Of a stretch of 64,000 nt of DNA, positions 18,812 through 28,438 are shown piece after piece. The translations under genes and the position numbers were made by a program. The stretch spans positions 46,464 through 110,463 of the forward strand of contig JAKLLB010000006.1 in the NCBI GenBank assembly GCA_023150345.1. Reading direction: 5' to 3'. Positions within the stretch are counted from its first letter, which is position 1; each line of letters starts with the position of its first letter. Source of the DNA: Aquabacterium sp. Lineage in GTDB: Bacteria > Pseudomonadota > Gammaproteobacteria > Burkholderiales > Burkholderiaceae_C. The notes below the pieces were generated by a model, which worked only from the letters and a program-made list of their open reading frames with translations, was not told the origin of the DNA and did not search any database.

Positions 18812-21229
18812 ATGTCACCGTCGCACCTGGCCACCGAACGGTCGGCCCAACTGGCGTCCGCCCTGGTCGTCCCCTTCGAACACCTGAGAATGACCGACGT
18901 CGAGGCGGTAGGCGGCAAGAACGCCAGCCTCGGCGAAATGATCAGTCAGCTTGCCGCATCTGGCGTGCGCGTGCCCGGCGGGTTCGCGACTACCGCGCAC
19001 GCGTTTCGTGAGTTCCTGCGCCACGGCGGCCTGACCGAGCGCATCAGTGCGCGCCTGGCCGCGCTGGACATCGACGATGTTCGGGCCCTTGCGCAGGTGG
19101 GCGCGGAGATCCGCACCTGGGTGGTGGAGGCACCGTTGCCGCCGGCGCTGGAGGCGGCCGTCCGGCAGGCCTATGACCAGTTGGTCGCCCACGATCCTCA
19201 GGCCACCTTCGCGGTGCGCTCGTCAGCCACTGCCGAGGACCTGCCCGATGCCTCGTTTGCAGGGCAGCAGGAAACCTTCCTCAACGTGCATGGCATCGAC
19301 GAAGTGCTGCACAAGATGAAGGAGGTTTTCGCCAGCCTCTACAACGATCGCGCGATCAGCTATCGCGTGCACAAGGGCTTTGCCCACGATGACGTGGCAC
19401 TGTCGGCCGGCGTTCAGCGCATGGTGCGCTCCGACCTGGGCTCGTCGGGTGTGATGTTCACCATCGACACGGAATCGGGGTTCGAAGACGTGGTCTTCAT
19501 CACCGCCAGCTACGGGCTGGGCGAGACCGTTGTGCAGGGAGCCGTCAACCCGGACGAGTTCTATGTTCACAAGCCCGGGCTCAAGGCCGGCAAGCGCTCG
19601 GTGATCCGCCGCAACCTGGGCTCCAAGCTCATTCGCATGGAGTTCGCTGCGCCGCAGGAGCGCCAGGCCAGCGGGCGACTGGTCAAGACGGTCGATACGC
19701 CTGCGGAGCTGCGCAACCGCTATTCGTTGGCCGATGACGATGTGATCGAGCTGGCGCGTTACGCGCTGGTGATCGAGCAGCACTACGGTCGTCCGATGGA
19801 CATCGAGTGGGGCAAGGACGGCCAGGACGGCCAGCTCTACATCCTGCAGGCCCGACCGGAGACCGTGAAGAGCCAGGGCGCTCAGGTCGAGCACCGCTAC
19901 AAGCTCAAGGGCCACAGCACGGTGTTGGCCGAAGGTCGCGCCATCGGTCAGAAGATTGGCACAGGTCCTGTGCGACTCGTGCACTCGGTGGCCGAGATGG
20001 ATCGCGTGCAGCCGGGTGACGTGCTGGTCACCGACATGACAGACCCGAACTGGGAGCCGGTGATGAAGCGCGCCAGCGCGATCGTCACGAACCGCGGCGG
20101 CCGCACCTGCCACGCGGCCATCATCGCCCGCGAATTGGGCATCCCGGCGGTGGTCGGTTGCGGCAACGCCACCGAGTCGCTCAGCGATGGCGCATTGGTC
20201 ACGGTCGTGTGCTCCGAGGGCGACACCGGCTACATCTATGACGGCCTGCTCGAAACCGAGGTCACCGAGGTGCGGCGCGGCGAGCTGCCGTACTGCCCGA
20301 TCAAGATCATGATGAACGTGGGCAACCCGACGCTGGCCTTCGAATTCGCGCAGATCCCGAACGCAGGTGTCGGCCTGGCGCGGCTCGAGTTCATCATCAA
20401 CAACAACATCGGCGTCCACCCCAAGGCGATCCTGGACTACCCGAACATCGATGCCGACCTGAAGAAGGCAGTCGAGTCGGTGGCGCGCGGACATGCCTCG
20501 CCGCGCGCCTTCTACGTTGACAAGCTGGCCGAGGGCGTGGCCACGATCGCGGCTGCGTTCTGGCCCAAGCCGGTGATCGTGCGACTGTCAGACTTCAAGT
20601 CCAACGAATACAAGAAGCTCATCGGCGGTTCGCGCTACGAGCCCGACGAGGAGAACCCGATGCTGGGCTTCCGCGGTGCCTCCCGATACATCAGCGGCGA
20701 ATTCGCCGATGCCTTCGGCATGGAGTGCGAAGCGATCAAGCGCGTGCGCAACGACATGGGGTTGACCAACGTCGAGATCATGGTCCCCTTCGTGCGCACG
20801 GTCAGGCAGGCCGAACGCGTGGTGCAGTTGCTCGCTGGACGTGGGCTGGAACGTGGTCGTGGCGGTCTGCGGCTGATCATGATGTGCGAGGTGCCGAGCA
20901 ACGCGCTGTTGGCCGAGCAGTTCCTGCAGCACTTCGACGGCATGTCGATTGGTTCGAACGACCTCACGCAACTCACGCTGGGTCTTGACCGCGACTCGGG
21001 ACTGGAGCAACTGGCCGAAGACTTCGACGAGCGTGATCCAGCGGTGAAGGCGCTGATTTCGCGAGCCATCGCGGCTTGCCGGGCGACCGGGAAGTACGTG
21101 GGCATTTGCGGACAGGGGCCCAGCGATCATGCCGACTTTGCCGACTGGCTCGCCAGCGAAGGCATCGTGTCGATTTCGCTGAACCCGGACTCCGTGGTGG
21201 AGACCTGGCTGCGCCTGGCGCAGCGCTGA
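18812..21229 (+). CDS. ppsA: Phosphoenolpyruvate synthase
   Basis: PEP synthase, 805 residues, makes PEP from pyruvate with ATP for gluconeogenesis. An N-terminal ATP-grasp domain (to about 350) is followed by the phosphohistidine domain with [18 protein letters not shown] (active His) and a C-terminal PEP/pyruvate barrel with [12 protein letters not shown]. The conserved Thr beside the catalytic His is the likely site modified by the neighbouring PSRP. The start ATG 18812 follows a 206-base divergent intergenic region; a TAGAAT at 18666-18671 could be a -10 element but has no clear -35. Confidence 0.97.
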   Translation: MSPSHLATERSAQLASALVVPFEHLRMTDVEAVGGKNASLGEMISQLAASGVRVPGGFATTAHAFREFLRHGGLTERISARLAALDIDDVRALAQVGAEIRTWVVEAPLPPALEAAVRQAYDQLVAHDPQATFAVRSSATAEDLPDASFAGQQETFLNVHGIDEVLHKMKEVFASLYNDRAISYRVHKGFAHDDVALSAGVQRMVRSDLGSSGVMFTIDTESGFEDVVFITASYGLGETVVQGAVNPDEFYVHKPGLKAGKRSVIRRNLGSKLIRMEFAAPQERQASGRLVKTVDTPAELRNRYSLADDDVIELARYALVIEQHYGRPMDIEWGKDGQDGQLYILQARPETVKSQGAQVEHRYKLKGHSTVLAEGRAIGQKIGTGPVRLVHSVAEMDRVQPGDVLVTDMTDPNWEPVMKRASAIVTNRGGRTCHAAIIARELGIPAVVGCGNATESLSDGALVTVVCSEGDTGYIYDGLLETEVTEVRRGELPYCPIKIMMNVGNPTLAFEFAQIPNAGVGLARLEFIINNNIGVHPKAILDYPNIDADLKKAVESVARGHASPRAFYVDKLAEGVATIAAAFWPKPVIVRLSDFKSNEYKKLIGGSRYEPDEENPMLGFRGASRYISGEFADAFGMECEAIKRVRNDMGLTNVEIMVPFVRTVRQAERVVQLLAGRGLERGRGGLRLIMMCEVPSNALLAEQFLQHFDGMSIGSNDLTQLTLGLDRDSGLEQLAEDFDERDPAVKALISRAIAACRATGKYVGICGQGPSDHADFADWLASEGIVSISLNPDSVVETWLRLAQR

Positions 21230-21268
21230 GCGCAGGACGCTGCCGGCCGGTTGCAGGGGTGGCGCTCA

Positions 21269-23356
21269 ATGACACTGGAGACCACCCGCCGGTTCACTCA
21301 GCGGTTGCACCGTCGCTATGCCGGCTACACGCTCGGCGTCGTGGCGTTCGTCATCGCACTTGCGGCGGCCGAGCGCAGCGGCTGGCCGCGTCACTGGATC
21401 GGCGGCAGCTTCCTGATCGCCACGGTGCTGGTCTATGCGGGCATCGGTCTGTTCAGCCGCACGACCGATGAAGCCGAGTACTACGTGGCCGGGCGCCGCG
21501 TGCCGGCCATGTACAACGGCATGGCCACCGCCGCCGACTGGATGTCGGCAGCGTCGTTCCTGGGCACCGCGGGCGTGCTCTACCTTCAGGGCTATGGTGG
21601 CCTGGCCTACATCATCGGCTGGACAGGCGGCTACTGTCTGGTCGCGGTGCTGCTGGCGCCCTACCTGCGGCGTTTCGGCCAGTTCACCATCCCTGACTTC
21701 CTGGGCGCTCGCTATGGCGGGGTGCTTCCGAGACTGATCGGCGTGGCCGCTGCCGTGATCGTGTCGTTTGTCTACGTCGTGGTTCAGGTCTACGGCGTGG
21801 GGTTGATCACTTCGCACCTGACCGGCTTCAGTTTCGAGATCGGGATCTTTGTCGGGCTCGGGGGCGTGCTCGTGTGTTCATTCCTCGGCGGCATGCGCGC
21901 GGTAACGTGGACGCAGGTCGCTCAGTACATCGTGCTGATCCTCGCCTATATGGTTCCGGTGATCTGGATGAATCTGAGCCAGACGGGTTCCTGGACGCCG
22001 CTCCTGACCTACGGGCACCAACTGCGCGTCGTCGTGCAACGCGAAGGGGAACTGCTGTCCGATCCGGCCGAACGACAGGTCCAGTCGATTTGGGCTCAGC
22101 GTGCCGAAGAGGCCCGGCGCAAGCTGGTCGACGTACCGGCTGCGATGGTCGACGACGGTCAGCGTTTGGCCCGCGAGCGCGAGGCGCTGAGGGCCGACGA
22201 CGCGCCGCTGGCACGGATACAGCAAGTCGAGAGGGCGATCCGCAGGCAGCCCCGAACCGAAGCGCAGGCCCGCGAGTGGTACGAGCGCGATCTGGCGTTG
22301 GCCCTGCAGCAGGCCCAACCGCTGGCCGGCGTTTCGCGCCAGACCGAGCCGTTCGTGCGACCGGGCGACAACGCTGCGGACGATCAGGCGCAGACGGCTG
22401 TGCGGCGAAACTTCCTGGCACTCGTCTTCTGCTTGATGATGGGTACGGCCGCCATGCCCCATGTCCTGACCCGGTACTACACCACGGCGTCGGTGGTCGA
22501 TGCCCGGCGTTCGGTTGGCTGGTCGCTGGCATTCATCGTGCTGCTGTATCTCTGCGCGCCGGCGTTGGCCGTCATGGTGAAGTACCAGGTGTTCACCGAA
22601 CTGGTCGGGACGTCGTTCGGTTCGCTCCCCGACTGGCTGCGACGGTGGTCTCGGTTGGACGCTGGATTGGCCTGGGTCCAAGACGTCAATGGTGACGGCG
22701 TACTGCAGTTCGGTGAATTGCGCTTGGCCAGCGACATGCTCGTGCTGGCCGCTCCCGAAATGGGCGGTCTGCCACTGGTGGTCACCTATCTGGTCGCGGC
22801 AGGAGGCTTGGCGGCGGCGCTGTCGACGGCCGACGGCCTGCTGCTGACCATCTCGAATGCGCTGTCGCATGACCTCTACTACCGCATCGTGAACCCTCGT
22901 GCTTCCGCGGTGCGACGCGTGATGTTCTCGAAGCTGATGGTGCTGGTGGCAGCGGTAGGCGCGGCTTGGGTGGCGTCGTTGCGCATCGCGGGAATACTGC
23001 CGTTCGTGGCGGCCGCGTTTTCGTTGGCCGCCGCGGCGTTCTTCCCTGCGCTGGTCGCGGGCGTGTTCTGGCGACGAGCCAATCGGGCTGGTGCAACCGC
23101 CGGTATGTTGACTGGGCTGGCTGTGTGTGCCGGCTACATGGTGGCGGGGCTCCCCGCGGTTCGCCTTTGGCTCGGGTGGGCAGCCGAACCCGTGCGGTGG
23201 TTCGGAATAGAGCCCGTTTCGGCCGGTGTCTTCGGCGTGCCTGCGGGTGTGGTTGCGCTGGTGTTGGTGAGCCTTGCCACGCCTGCACCGTCGCGGGAGC
23301 AGCTCGACATGGTCGACCGCCTCCGACGCCCTGAGCCCGTACGCGCCGCTGACTGA
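21269..23356 (+). CDS. Sodium:solute symporter, VC_2705-like subfamily, with long hydrophilic insert and EF-hand-like loop
   Basis: SSS-family membrane transporter, 695 residues, with about 13 hydrophobic segments and motifs such as DEAEYYVAGRRVPAMYNGMA and GLAAALSTADGLLLT. Acetate/pyruvate-type uptake is plausible but not proven; the ppsA neighbour, which consumes pyruvate, is consistent with it. ATG 21269 is preferred to the in-frame TTG at 21251 because AGGGG (21255-21259) then serves as ribosome binding site. Two oddities are a charged, probably helical insert of about 130 residues (about 252-380) between membrane segments and a canonical EF-hand loop, DVNGDGVLQFGE, at residues 472-483. 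Confidence 0.88.
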   Translation: MTLETTRRFTQRLHRRYAGYTLGVVAFVIALAAAERSGWPRHWIGGSFLIATVLVYAGIGLFSRTTDEAEYYVAGRRVPAMYNGMATAADWMSAASFLGTAGVLYLQGYGGLAYIIGWTGGYCLVAVLLAPYLRRFGQFTIPDFLGARYGGVLPRLIGVAAAVIVSFVYVVVQVYGVGLITSHLTGFSFEIGIFVGLGGVLVCSFLGGMRAVTWTQVAQYIVLILAYMVPVIWMNLSQTGSWTPLLTYGHQLRVVVQREGELLSDPAERQVQSIWAQRAEEARRKLVDVPAAMVDDGQRLAREREALRADDAPLARIQQVERAIRRQPRTEAQAREWYERDLALALQQAQPLAGVSRQTEPFVRPGDNAADDQAQTAVRRNFLALVFCLMMGTAAMPHVLTRYYTTASVVDARRSVGWSLAFIVLLYLCAPALAVMVKYQVFTELVGTSFGSLPDWLRRWSRLDAGLAWVQDVNGDGVLQFGELRLASDMLVLAAPEMGGLPLVVTYLVAAGGLAAALSTADGLLLTISNALSHDLYYRIVNPRASAVRRVMFSKLMVLVAAVGAAWVASLRIAGILPFVAAAFSLAAAAFFPALVAGVFWRRANRAGATAGMLTGLAVCAGYMVAGLPAVRLWLGWAAEPVRWFGIEPVSAGVFGVPAGVVALVLVSLATPAPSREQLDMVDRLRRPEPVRAAD

Positions 23357-23379
23357 CCGGCCGCTTGCCGGTTTCGGGC

Positions 23380-23385
23380 TATAAT
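23380..23385 (+). promoter_or_regulatory. -10 element (TATAAT) of the rpsF operon promoter
   Basis: A perfect TATAAT lies 113 bases before the rpsF start. No convincing -35 hexamer sits at 17 bases. It lies immediately after the symporter stop, so rpsF-priB-rpsR-rplI probably has its own promoter here. Confidence 0.5.
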
Positions 23386-23435
23386 CTTCAGCTTTTTCCA
23401 GCGCGAGGCCCCTACGGGGATTCGAGCGCGACTTG

Positions 23436-23464
23436 CCACACCGGCGTACCGACGCCGCCGGGTG
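23436..23464 (+). promoter_or_regulatory. Possible S6:S18-responsive hairpin in the rpsF leader
   Basis: An inner stem GGCGT/ACGCC closes an ACCG loop, and outer bases CCA...TGG can pair around it, 34 bases before rpsF. Leaders that bind the S6:S18 complex with an exposed CCG are known upstream of rpsF. The match here is by shape only and needs covariation evidence. Confidence 0.25.
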
Positions 23465-23497
23465 GCTTCCGATCCACGGAACCCACAAGGAGTGTTC

Positions 23498-23860
23498 ATG
23501 CGTCACTACGAGATCGTGCTCGTGATCCACCCGGATCAAAGCGAGCAGGTTCCAGCCATGCTGGAGCGCTACAAGGGCATCGTCACCGCCGCCGGCGGCA
23601 AGGTGCACCGGGTCGAAGACTGGGGCCGCCGTCAACTGGCCTACATGATCCAGAAGCTCGCCAAGGCCCACTATGTGTGCCTGAACATCGAGGCCTCCAA
23701 GGAGACCCTGGCTGAGCTGGAGACCGGCTTCCGCTACAACGACGCCGTGCTGCGCCATCTCACGGTGGCCAAGAGCAAGGCCGAGACTGCGCCGTCGATC
23801 ATGATGAAGGCGGTCGAGAAGGAAGAGGCCCGCAAGGCCGCCCAGGAGGCCAGCGCCTGA
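23498..23860 (+). CDS. rpsF: 30S ribosomal protein S6
   Basis: S6, 120 residues, partner of S18 in the platform of the small subunit. It begins [18 protein letters not shown] and contains [19 protein letters not shown], both typical. ATG 23498 has AAGGAG (23487-23492) upstream; an open extension to 23462 has no support. Its last codons carry the ribosome binding site of priB, and its stop overlaps the priB start. Confidence 0.98.
   Translation: MRHYEIVLVIHPDQSEQVPAMLERYKGIVTAAGGKVHRVEDWGRRQLAYMIQKLAKAHYVCLNIEASKETLAELETGFRYNDAVLRHLTVAKSKAETAPSIMMKAVEKEEARKAAQEASA
23844..23849 (+). promoter_or_regulatory. Shine-Dalgarno sequence for priB (decides a CTG start)
   Basis: A perfect AGGAGG lies seven bases upstream of CTG 23857 inside the end of rpsF. 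It is the main reason for placing the priB start at a non-canonical CTG. Confidence 0.7.
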
Positions 23861-24183
23861 TCGACAACAGCTCCGCTGCGGCCCACGACGGTGGGGCAGG
23901 TCTGAACCGACTGGTTCTGACGGCCCAGCTGGTCGAACGGGGGGCGCTGCGCTATACGCCTGCCGGACTGCCGGCGCTCGACCTCAGGCTCCAGCACGAG
24001 TCGCTGGCCACCGAGGACGGGCTGCCCCGCAAGGTCTCACTCGAGATCAAGGCACTGGGCGTCGGCGCGATCACGCAACCCCTGGGAGCGCTGGCACTGG
24101 GCAGTCGCGGCGAATTTGCCGGCTTCCTGGCCACCGCTCGCAACGGCCGCGGTCTGCTGTTCCACATCACGTCGCTCGCCTGA
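23857..24183 (+). CDS. priB: Primosomal replication protein N (PriB), apparent CTG start
   Basis: Single-strand-DNA-binding OB-fold protein of the replication restart primosome, 108 residues from CTG 23857. The core reads [20 protein letters not shown], then [13 protein letters not shown] and ends [12 protein letters not shown], matching PriB. The frame, open from 23716, contains no ATG, GTG or TTG before the core. A perfect AGGAGG seven bases before CTG 23857, and the overlap of that codon with the rpsF stop (CTGA, like the common ATGA overlaps), point to this start. CTG 23902 would give an N-terminus closer to relatives (NRLVL) and is the alternative. Order rpsF-priB-rpsR-rplI is conserved in beta- and gammaproteobacteria. 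Confidence 0.92.
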   Translation: MIDNSSAAAHDGGAGLNRLVLTAQLVERGALRYTPAGLPALDLRLQHESLATEDGLPRKVSLEIKALGVGAITQPLGALALGSRGEFAGFLATARNGRGLLFHITSLA

Positions 24184-24224
24184 CGAGTCCCGTATCCATA
24201 CCCAAGATCTGAAAGAGGTGCATC

Positions 24225-24515
24225 ATGGCCCCGCCCCGTGGCAAAGGTAAGTTCTCGAAGGACCGCAAGCCCAAGCGCAATCAGCAGTCGCTGCTGTTCA
24301 AGCGCAAGCGGTTCTGCCGATTTACCGTCGCCGGAGTCGAGGAAATCGACTACAAGGACATCGACGTCCTGCGTGACTTCGTTGGCGAGAACGGCAAGAT
24401 CACGCCGGCGCGCCTGACGGGCACGCGCGCGTTCTACCAGCGCCAGCTCACCACCGCCATCAAGCGTGCGCGCTTCCTGGCGTTGTTGCCTTACAGCGAC
24501 CAGCATCGCGTCTGA
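24225..24515 (+). CDS. rpsR: 30S ribosomal protein S18
   Basis: S18, 96 residues, with the signature [20 protein letters not shown] and a C-terminal [18 protein letters not shown]. It forms a heterodimer with S6 encoded upstream. GAAAGAGG upstream of ATG 24225 is the ribosome binding site. It lies 41 bases after priB and 16 before rplI. Confidence 0.98.
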   Translation: MAPPRGKGKFSKDRKPKRNQQSLLFKRKRFCRFTVAGVEEIDYKDIDVLRDFVGENGKITPARLTGTRAFYQRQLTTAIKRARFLALLPYSDQHRV

Positions 24516-24531
24516 GCGAGGAGAATTTGAC

Positions 24532-24984
24532 ATGCAAGTGATCCTGCTCGACAAGGTGGCCAACCTGGGCAACCTGGGTGACGTCGTCAAAGTGAAGGAC
24601 GGCTACGCCCGCAACTTCCTGATCCCGACCAAGCGCGCGCGTCGCGCCACCGATTCGGCGATCAAGGAGTTCGAAGCCCGCCGCGCCGAACTGGAGAAGG
24701 TCGCCGCCGAGAAGCTGGCTGCCGCCCAGGCTCTGGGCGAGAAGATGGCCGGCAAGACCGTCACCATCTCGCAGAAGGCCGGCGTCGACGGCCGGCTGTT
24801 CGGCTCGGTGACGAACGCCGACATCGCCGAAGGCCTCAAGAAGCTGGGCTTCGATGTCGTCAAGTCCCAAGTGCGTCTGCCCAATGGTCCGCTGAAGACT
24901 GTGGGCGAGCACCCGGTTTCGGTTGCGGCGCACACTGACGTGGTGGTCGACGTGACCGTCCAGGTGGTGGCCGAGGCGGAGTAA
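24532..24984 (+). CDS. rplI: 50S ribosomal protein L9
   Basis: L9, 150 residues (149 in E. coli), with N-terminal [19 protein letters not shown] and [13 protein letters not shown], a long connecting helix and a C-terminal RNA-binding domain. ATG 24532 has GAGGAGAA upstream. Last gene of the ribosomal operon and followed by an intrinsic terminator. Confidence 0.98.
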   Translation: MQVILLDKVANLGNLGDVVKVKDGYARNFLIPTKRARRATDSAIKEFEARRAELEKVAAEKLAAAQALGEKMAGKTVTISQKAGVDGRLFGSVTNADIAEGLKKLGFDVVKSQVRLPNGPLKTVGEHPVSVAAHTDVVVDVTVQVVAEAE

Positions 24985-25033
24985 CTTCCGCACGGATGCC
25001 AGCGCTCGGTCCTCGGGCCGCGCACAGAGCCAA

Positions 25034-25057
25034 GGGCCGGCACTGCCGGCCCTTTTT
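25034..25057 (+). terminator. Intrinsic terminator after rplI
   Basis: GGGCCGGC (25034-25041) pairs with GCCGGCCC (25045-25052) around a 3-base loop and is followed by five T residues. Strong rho-independent terminator of the rpsF-priB-rpsR-rplI operon. Confidence 0.9.
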
Positions 25058-25197
25058 CATGGGTGCGTCCGGCGCGGTCGCACGCATGCGGATCGCGGGC
25101 CGGGCCCGTGTCGCGATTTCCCCTGCATGCCCACTGCATCTCCACAGGCTTGCCCACAGGCCGCCTGGTCGGGCCCGCATATGATGAACGGCTGACC

Positions 25198-26613
25198 ATG
25201 AACACTGCCCTGCGCAACGCCGATGCTGCCCCGATGGACGACGAGGTCGCCCGGCTGCGCGTCCCGCCGCACTCCACGGAGGCCGAGCAGAGCGTGCTCG
25301 GCGGTCTGCTGATCGACAACCTCGCCTGGGATCGCGCCGGCGACGTCGTGACCGACAGCGACTTCTATCGCTACGAGCACCGCGAGATCTTCAACGCCAT
25401 TGCCACGCTGATCAACGCCAGCAAGCCAGCTGACGTCATCACCGTGTACGAGCAGTTGCAGAGCGTGGGCAAGGCCGATGCCATCGGCGGGCTGGCTTAC
25501 CTCAACGCCCTGGCCCAGAGCGTGCCCAGTGCCGCGAATCTCAGGCGTTATGCCGAGATCGTGCGGGAGCGCGCGATTCTGCGCAAGCTCATCTCGGCAT
25601 CGGACGAAATCGCCACCAGTGCCTTCAACCCACAGGGCCGGCCGGTGTCGCAGGTGCTCGACGAGGCCGAGGGCAAGATCTTCAAGATCGGCGAGGAAGG
25701 GCAGCGCAACAAGCACGGTTTCGTCAGCATCAGCCAGTTGGCGGTCCAACTGATCGATCGGGTGACCGAGCTCTATGAGAACGGTGCCGAGGAAGTGACT
25801 GGCGTGCGCACCGGGTTCTATGACATGGACCGCATGACCGCCGGCCTGCAGAAAGGGGACTTGGTCATCCTGGCAGCGCGCCCATCGATGGGCAAGACCG
25901 CCTTTGCGTTGAACATCGCCGAGAACGTGGCAGTGAGCGAAGGCCTGCCAGTGCTGGTGTTCTCCATGGAAATGGGTGCTTCGCAACTGGCACTGCGAAT
26001 GGTCGGGTCACTCGGGCGCATCGACCAGAGCGGGCTGCGCACGGGGCGCATCAAGGACGACGAGTGGGGGCGCCTGACCGAGGCGGTCGACAAGCTCGGC
26101 AAGGCGCCCCTGTACATCGACGAGACCCCGGGCCTCAACCCGGCCGAGTTGAGAGCGCGTGCACGCCGCATGGCGCGCCAGTACGGCGGCACCCTGGGCC
26201 TCATCGTCATCGACTACCTGCAACTGATGAGCGGCACGGCCAAGTCCGACGGCGAAAACCGGGCCACCGAGTTGTCGGAAATCTCACGCAGCCTGAAGGC
26301 GCTGGCCAAGGAACTGCAGTGCCCGGTGATCGCGCTGTCGCAGCTCAACCGCTCGGTCGAGACGCGCACGGACAAGCGACCCATGATGAGCGACCTGCGT
26401 GAGTCTGGCGCCATCGAGCAGGATGCCGATGTCATCATGTTCATTTACCGCGACGAGTACTACACGAAGGACCAGTGCAAGGAGCCCGGCGTGGCCGAGA
26501 TCATCATCGGCAAGCAGCGCAACGGCCCGGTGGGCACGATCAAGCTGACTTTCCTGAAGCCGTTGACCAAGTTCGACAACATGGCCGCTGGCAGCGGCGG
26601 CGGCGAGTACTGA
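25198..26613 (+). CDS. dnaB: Replicative DNA helicase DnaB
   Basis: Hexameric 5'-3' helicase of the replication fork, 471 residues. The N-terminal DnaG-interacting domain includes PPHSTEAEQSVLGGLLIDN. The RecA-like domain has Walker A ARPSMGKTAFALNIA and Walker B-type GLIVIDYLQLMSG. ATG 25198 is chosen because the preceding open frame to 25063 lacks resemblance and overlaps the rplI terminator region. It has its own transcription unit, in the usual place after rplI, convergent with the next gene. Confidence 0.98.
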   Translation: MNTALRNADAAPMDDEVARLRVPPHSTEAEQSVLGGLLIDNLAWDRAGDVVTDSDFYRYEHREIFNAIATLINASKPADVITVYEQLQSVGKADAIGGLAYLNALAQSVPSAANLRRYAEIVRERAILRKLISASDEIATSAFNPQGRPVSQVLDEAEGKIFKIGEEGQRNKHGFVSISQLAVQLIDRVTELYENGAEEVTGVRTGFYDMDRMTAGLQKGDLVILAARPSMGKTAFALNIAENVAVSEGLPVLVFSMEMGASQLALRMVGSLGRIDQSGLRTGRIKDDEWGRLTEAVDKLGKAPLYIDETPGLNPAELRARARRMARQYGGTLGLIVIDYLQLMSGTAKSDGENRATELSEISRSLKALAKELQCPVIALSQLNRSVETRTDKRPMMSDLRESGAIEQDADVIMFIYRDEYYTKDQCKEPGVAEIIIGKQRNGPVGTIKLTFLKPLTKFDNMAAGSGGGEY

Positions 26614-26659
26614 TCGCCTCCCCGCGACTGCGGGCCGATGGATCACCGCCGGCAGGCGT

Positions 26660-28285
26660 TCAGGTTCGGACCACCAGGCCGCCGGGCGATCGGCCCGTGC
26701 GACGCACGCCGGCCAGGTGGGTGATGGGCTGGCAGTAGCGGCGCTGCAGCGCCGCGGCCTCGGCCAGAAGCGCGTCCTGGCCTTCGATGGCGTCGGCATG
26801 GCGACGCGCGACAAGGCCGGCCATCTCGATGAGCTTGGCGTTGCGCGTGTCGGTGCCCTGACGCAGCAGTTCGGCGACTGCGACACCGGGGCGCCCTCGC
26901 ACCGAGTGGGCCATGGCCTCCTCGGCGATGCTGGTGATGGTGGCGTGGCAACCGCGTATCACCGAGGCTACGGGTTCGCGCCGCTGGGCCGAAGCGACCA
27001 GCACTTCGGTCACGGCCTTTGAGACGCAGAAGCGCATCGCGATGCCGCGGGCCAGGTTCTCCAGTTCGTCGGGCTCGACCGACTCCGTCGGCAGTCGCGT
27101 CCACAGCGCCAGCAGGATGTTCGATGCCTCGACGTCGAAGCCGTCGTCGTCGACACCTGCGGCCAGGCTTCGTGCCAGGGCCACGGCTTCATCATTCTTG
27201 CGCGCCAGCAACAGCCGCAGTGCGCTGGACGCGACTTCCATGCGCTGGAGGCGGCGCGAGTCGGGGTGCCGTTCGAGGAACTTGCGGATCAGGTCACAGG
27301 CCACCCCGAGCGCCTTGGTATCGGCCGTGTCGTGGCGCAGCAGTGCCAGCAGCATGAGTGTCAACGCATCGAACAACTTGGACTTCAGCCCCATGGCGAC
27401 CACGCGGTCCAGCATGCGGATCGCTTCGTCGCGCTCGCCTTCATAGAACGCCAGCGTGCCGCAATGCTGCAGGCGCAGCATGCACCCGGGCGTGAGCTGG
27501 GCGGCCGTGCGGTAGGTCATCAACGCATTCGAGAACTCACCCTGGTCCACCTGCAGCCGCCCGAGGACATCGTAGCCGTCGGCGTGCTCGGGGTTGTCGC
27601 GCAGCAATGCTTCCACCGTGCGTCGTGCGGGGGTCACCTCTCCGGCCGCGAACTGTGCCCGACCCACCCCCAAGCGCGCCCAGGGTATGTTCTTCTCGTT
27701 GGCCACCGTTTCGTAGATCTGCCGGGCCTCGGCCTGCCGGTCCAGCTTGAGCAGCAACTCGGAAGCCAGGCGGGCACAGAAGAGCCAGTACGACTCCCGT
27801 GCGTGGTAGCGGCGCAGGCAGATCTTGGCCGCCTCGGCGTGGCGACCTTGTTCCAGGGCCTCGAAGATGTCGCACAGCACACGCTTGCGGCGCCGCGCCT
27901 CGATCAAGCGCTCGCCGAGTGCTTGGGCGGTGTAGGGCTTGAGCAGGTAGCTGTCCAGCGCGGCCTCGGCCGCCTCGACCACCTTCGAGTAGGTGGCTTC
28001 GCCGGTGACCATGATGAAAACGGTGGAGTAGGGCAGCAGGTTCTCTCGACGCAACTCGTCGAGCAGATCCTGGCCCGACATGTCGGTGCCCTCGAAGTGG
28101 TAGTCGCACAGGACGATGTCGTAGGGCCGCTGCTCGAGGGCGAGCCGCGCTTCCGTCACCCGGCTGGTCTGCTTGACGTGGCCGACGCCGAGGTCGCGCA
28201 ACTGAGCCGCCATCACGCTGCGCGATGTCGGATTGCCGTCGATCACCAGGGCGTGGGCGCGATCGATGTCGCGGTCGATCATCAT
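26660..28285 (-). CDS. Receiver domain fused to TPR repeats
   Basis: A 541-residue cytoplasmic signalling protein. Residues about 10-130 form a CheY-like receiver: phosphoacceptor Asp61 (IVLCDYHF), Thr94 (IMVTGEAT) and Lys116 (LLKPY). The acidic pocket is reduced to a single Asp16 followed by Gly, where two acidic residues are usual. The rest is helical with several TPR-like repeats (about 180-400), suggesting protein-protein contacts as the output rather than DNA binding. There is no partner kinase beside it; it lies downstream of dnaJ with a 153-base gap that contains no strong terminator. Function unknown. Similar receiver-TPR proteins occur in other proteobacteria. Confidence 0.85.
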   Translation of the reverse strand: MMIDRDIDRAHALVIDGNPTSRSVMAAQLRDLGVGHVKQTSRVTEARLALEQRPYDIVLCDYHFEGTDMSGQDLLDELRRENLLPYSTVFIMVTGEATYSKVVEAAEAALDSYLLKPYTAQALGERLIEARRRKRVLCDIFEALEQGRHAEAAKICLRRYHARESYWLFCARLASELLLKLDRQAEARQIYETVANEKNIPWARLGVGRAQFAAGEVTPARRTVEALLRDNPEHADGYDVLGRLQVDQGEFSNALMTYRTAAQLTPGCMLRLQHCGTLAFYEGERDEAIRMLDRVVAMGLKSKLFDALTLMLLALLRHDTADTKALGVACDLIRKFLERHPDSRRLQRMEVASSALRLLLARKNDEAVALARSLAAGVDDDGFDVEASNILLALWTRLPTESVEPDELENLARGIAMRFCVSKAVTEVLVASAQRREPVASVIRGCHATITSIAEEAMAHSVRGRPGVAVAELLRQGTDTRNAKLIEMAGLVARRHADAIEGQDALLAEAAALQRRYCQPITHLAGVRRTGRSPGGLVVRT

Positions 28286-28438
28286 GCCCGGCCCCCCTCG
28301 GTCGGGAAGGCGGGTCGGCGGCGACTCGGCGGGTTGGCACTGGGCATGGCAGATGGCGTGACAGGGGCTCCTGCCGCCATATCGGCCATTCCCGGCTCCG
28401 CCTTGAGCCGTGCAGCCGGCACGGTTGTGACAGGCCGT

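Noticed and set aside
21878-23758. 626-codon open frame on the minus strand across the symporter
   Set aside because: It runs through the symporter, the rpsF promoter and rpsF, and its composition (His/Arg/Gln-rich) is that of a reverse-frame shadow.
25138-25160. Repeated CCACAGG motifs before dnaB, reminiscent of DnaA boxes
   Set aside because: They do not match the full 9-base DnaA box (TTATCCACA), are only two, and lack an AT-rich unwinding region, so I do not call an origin.
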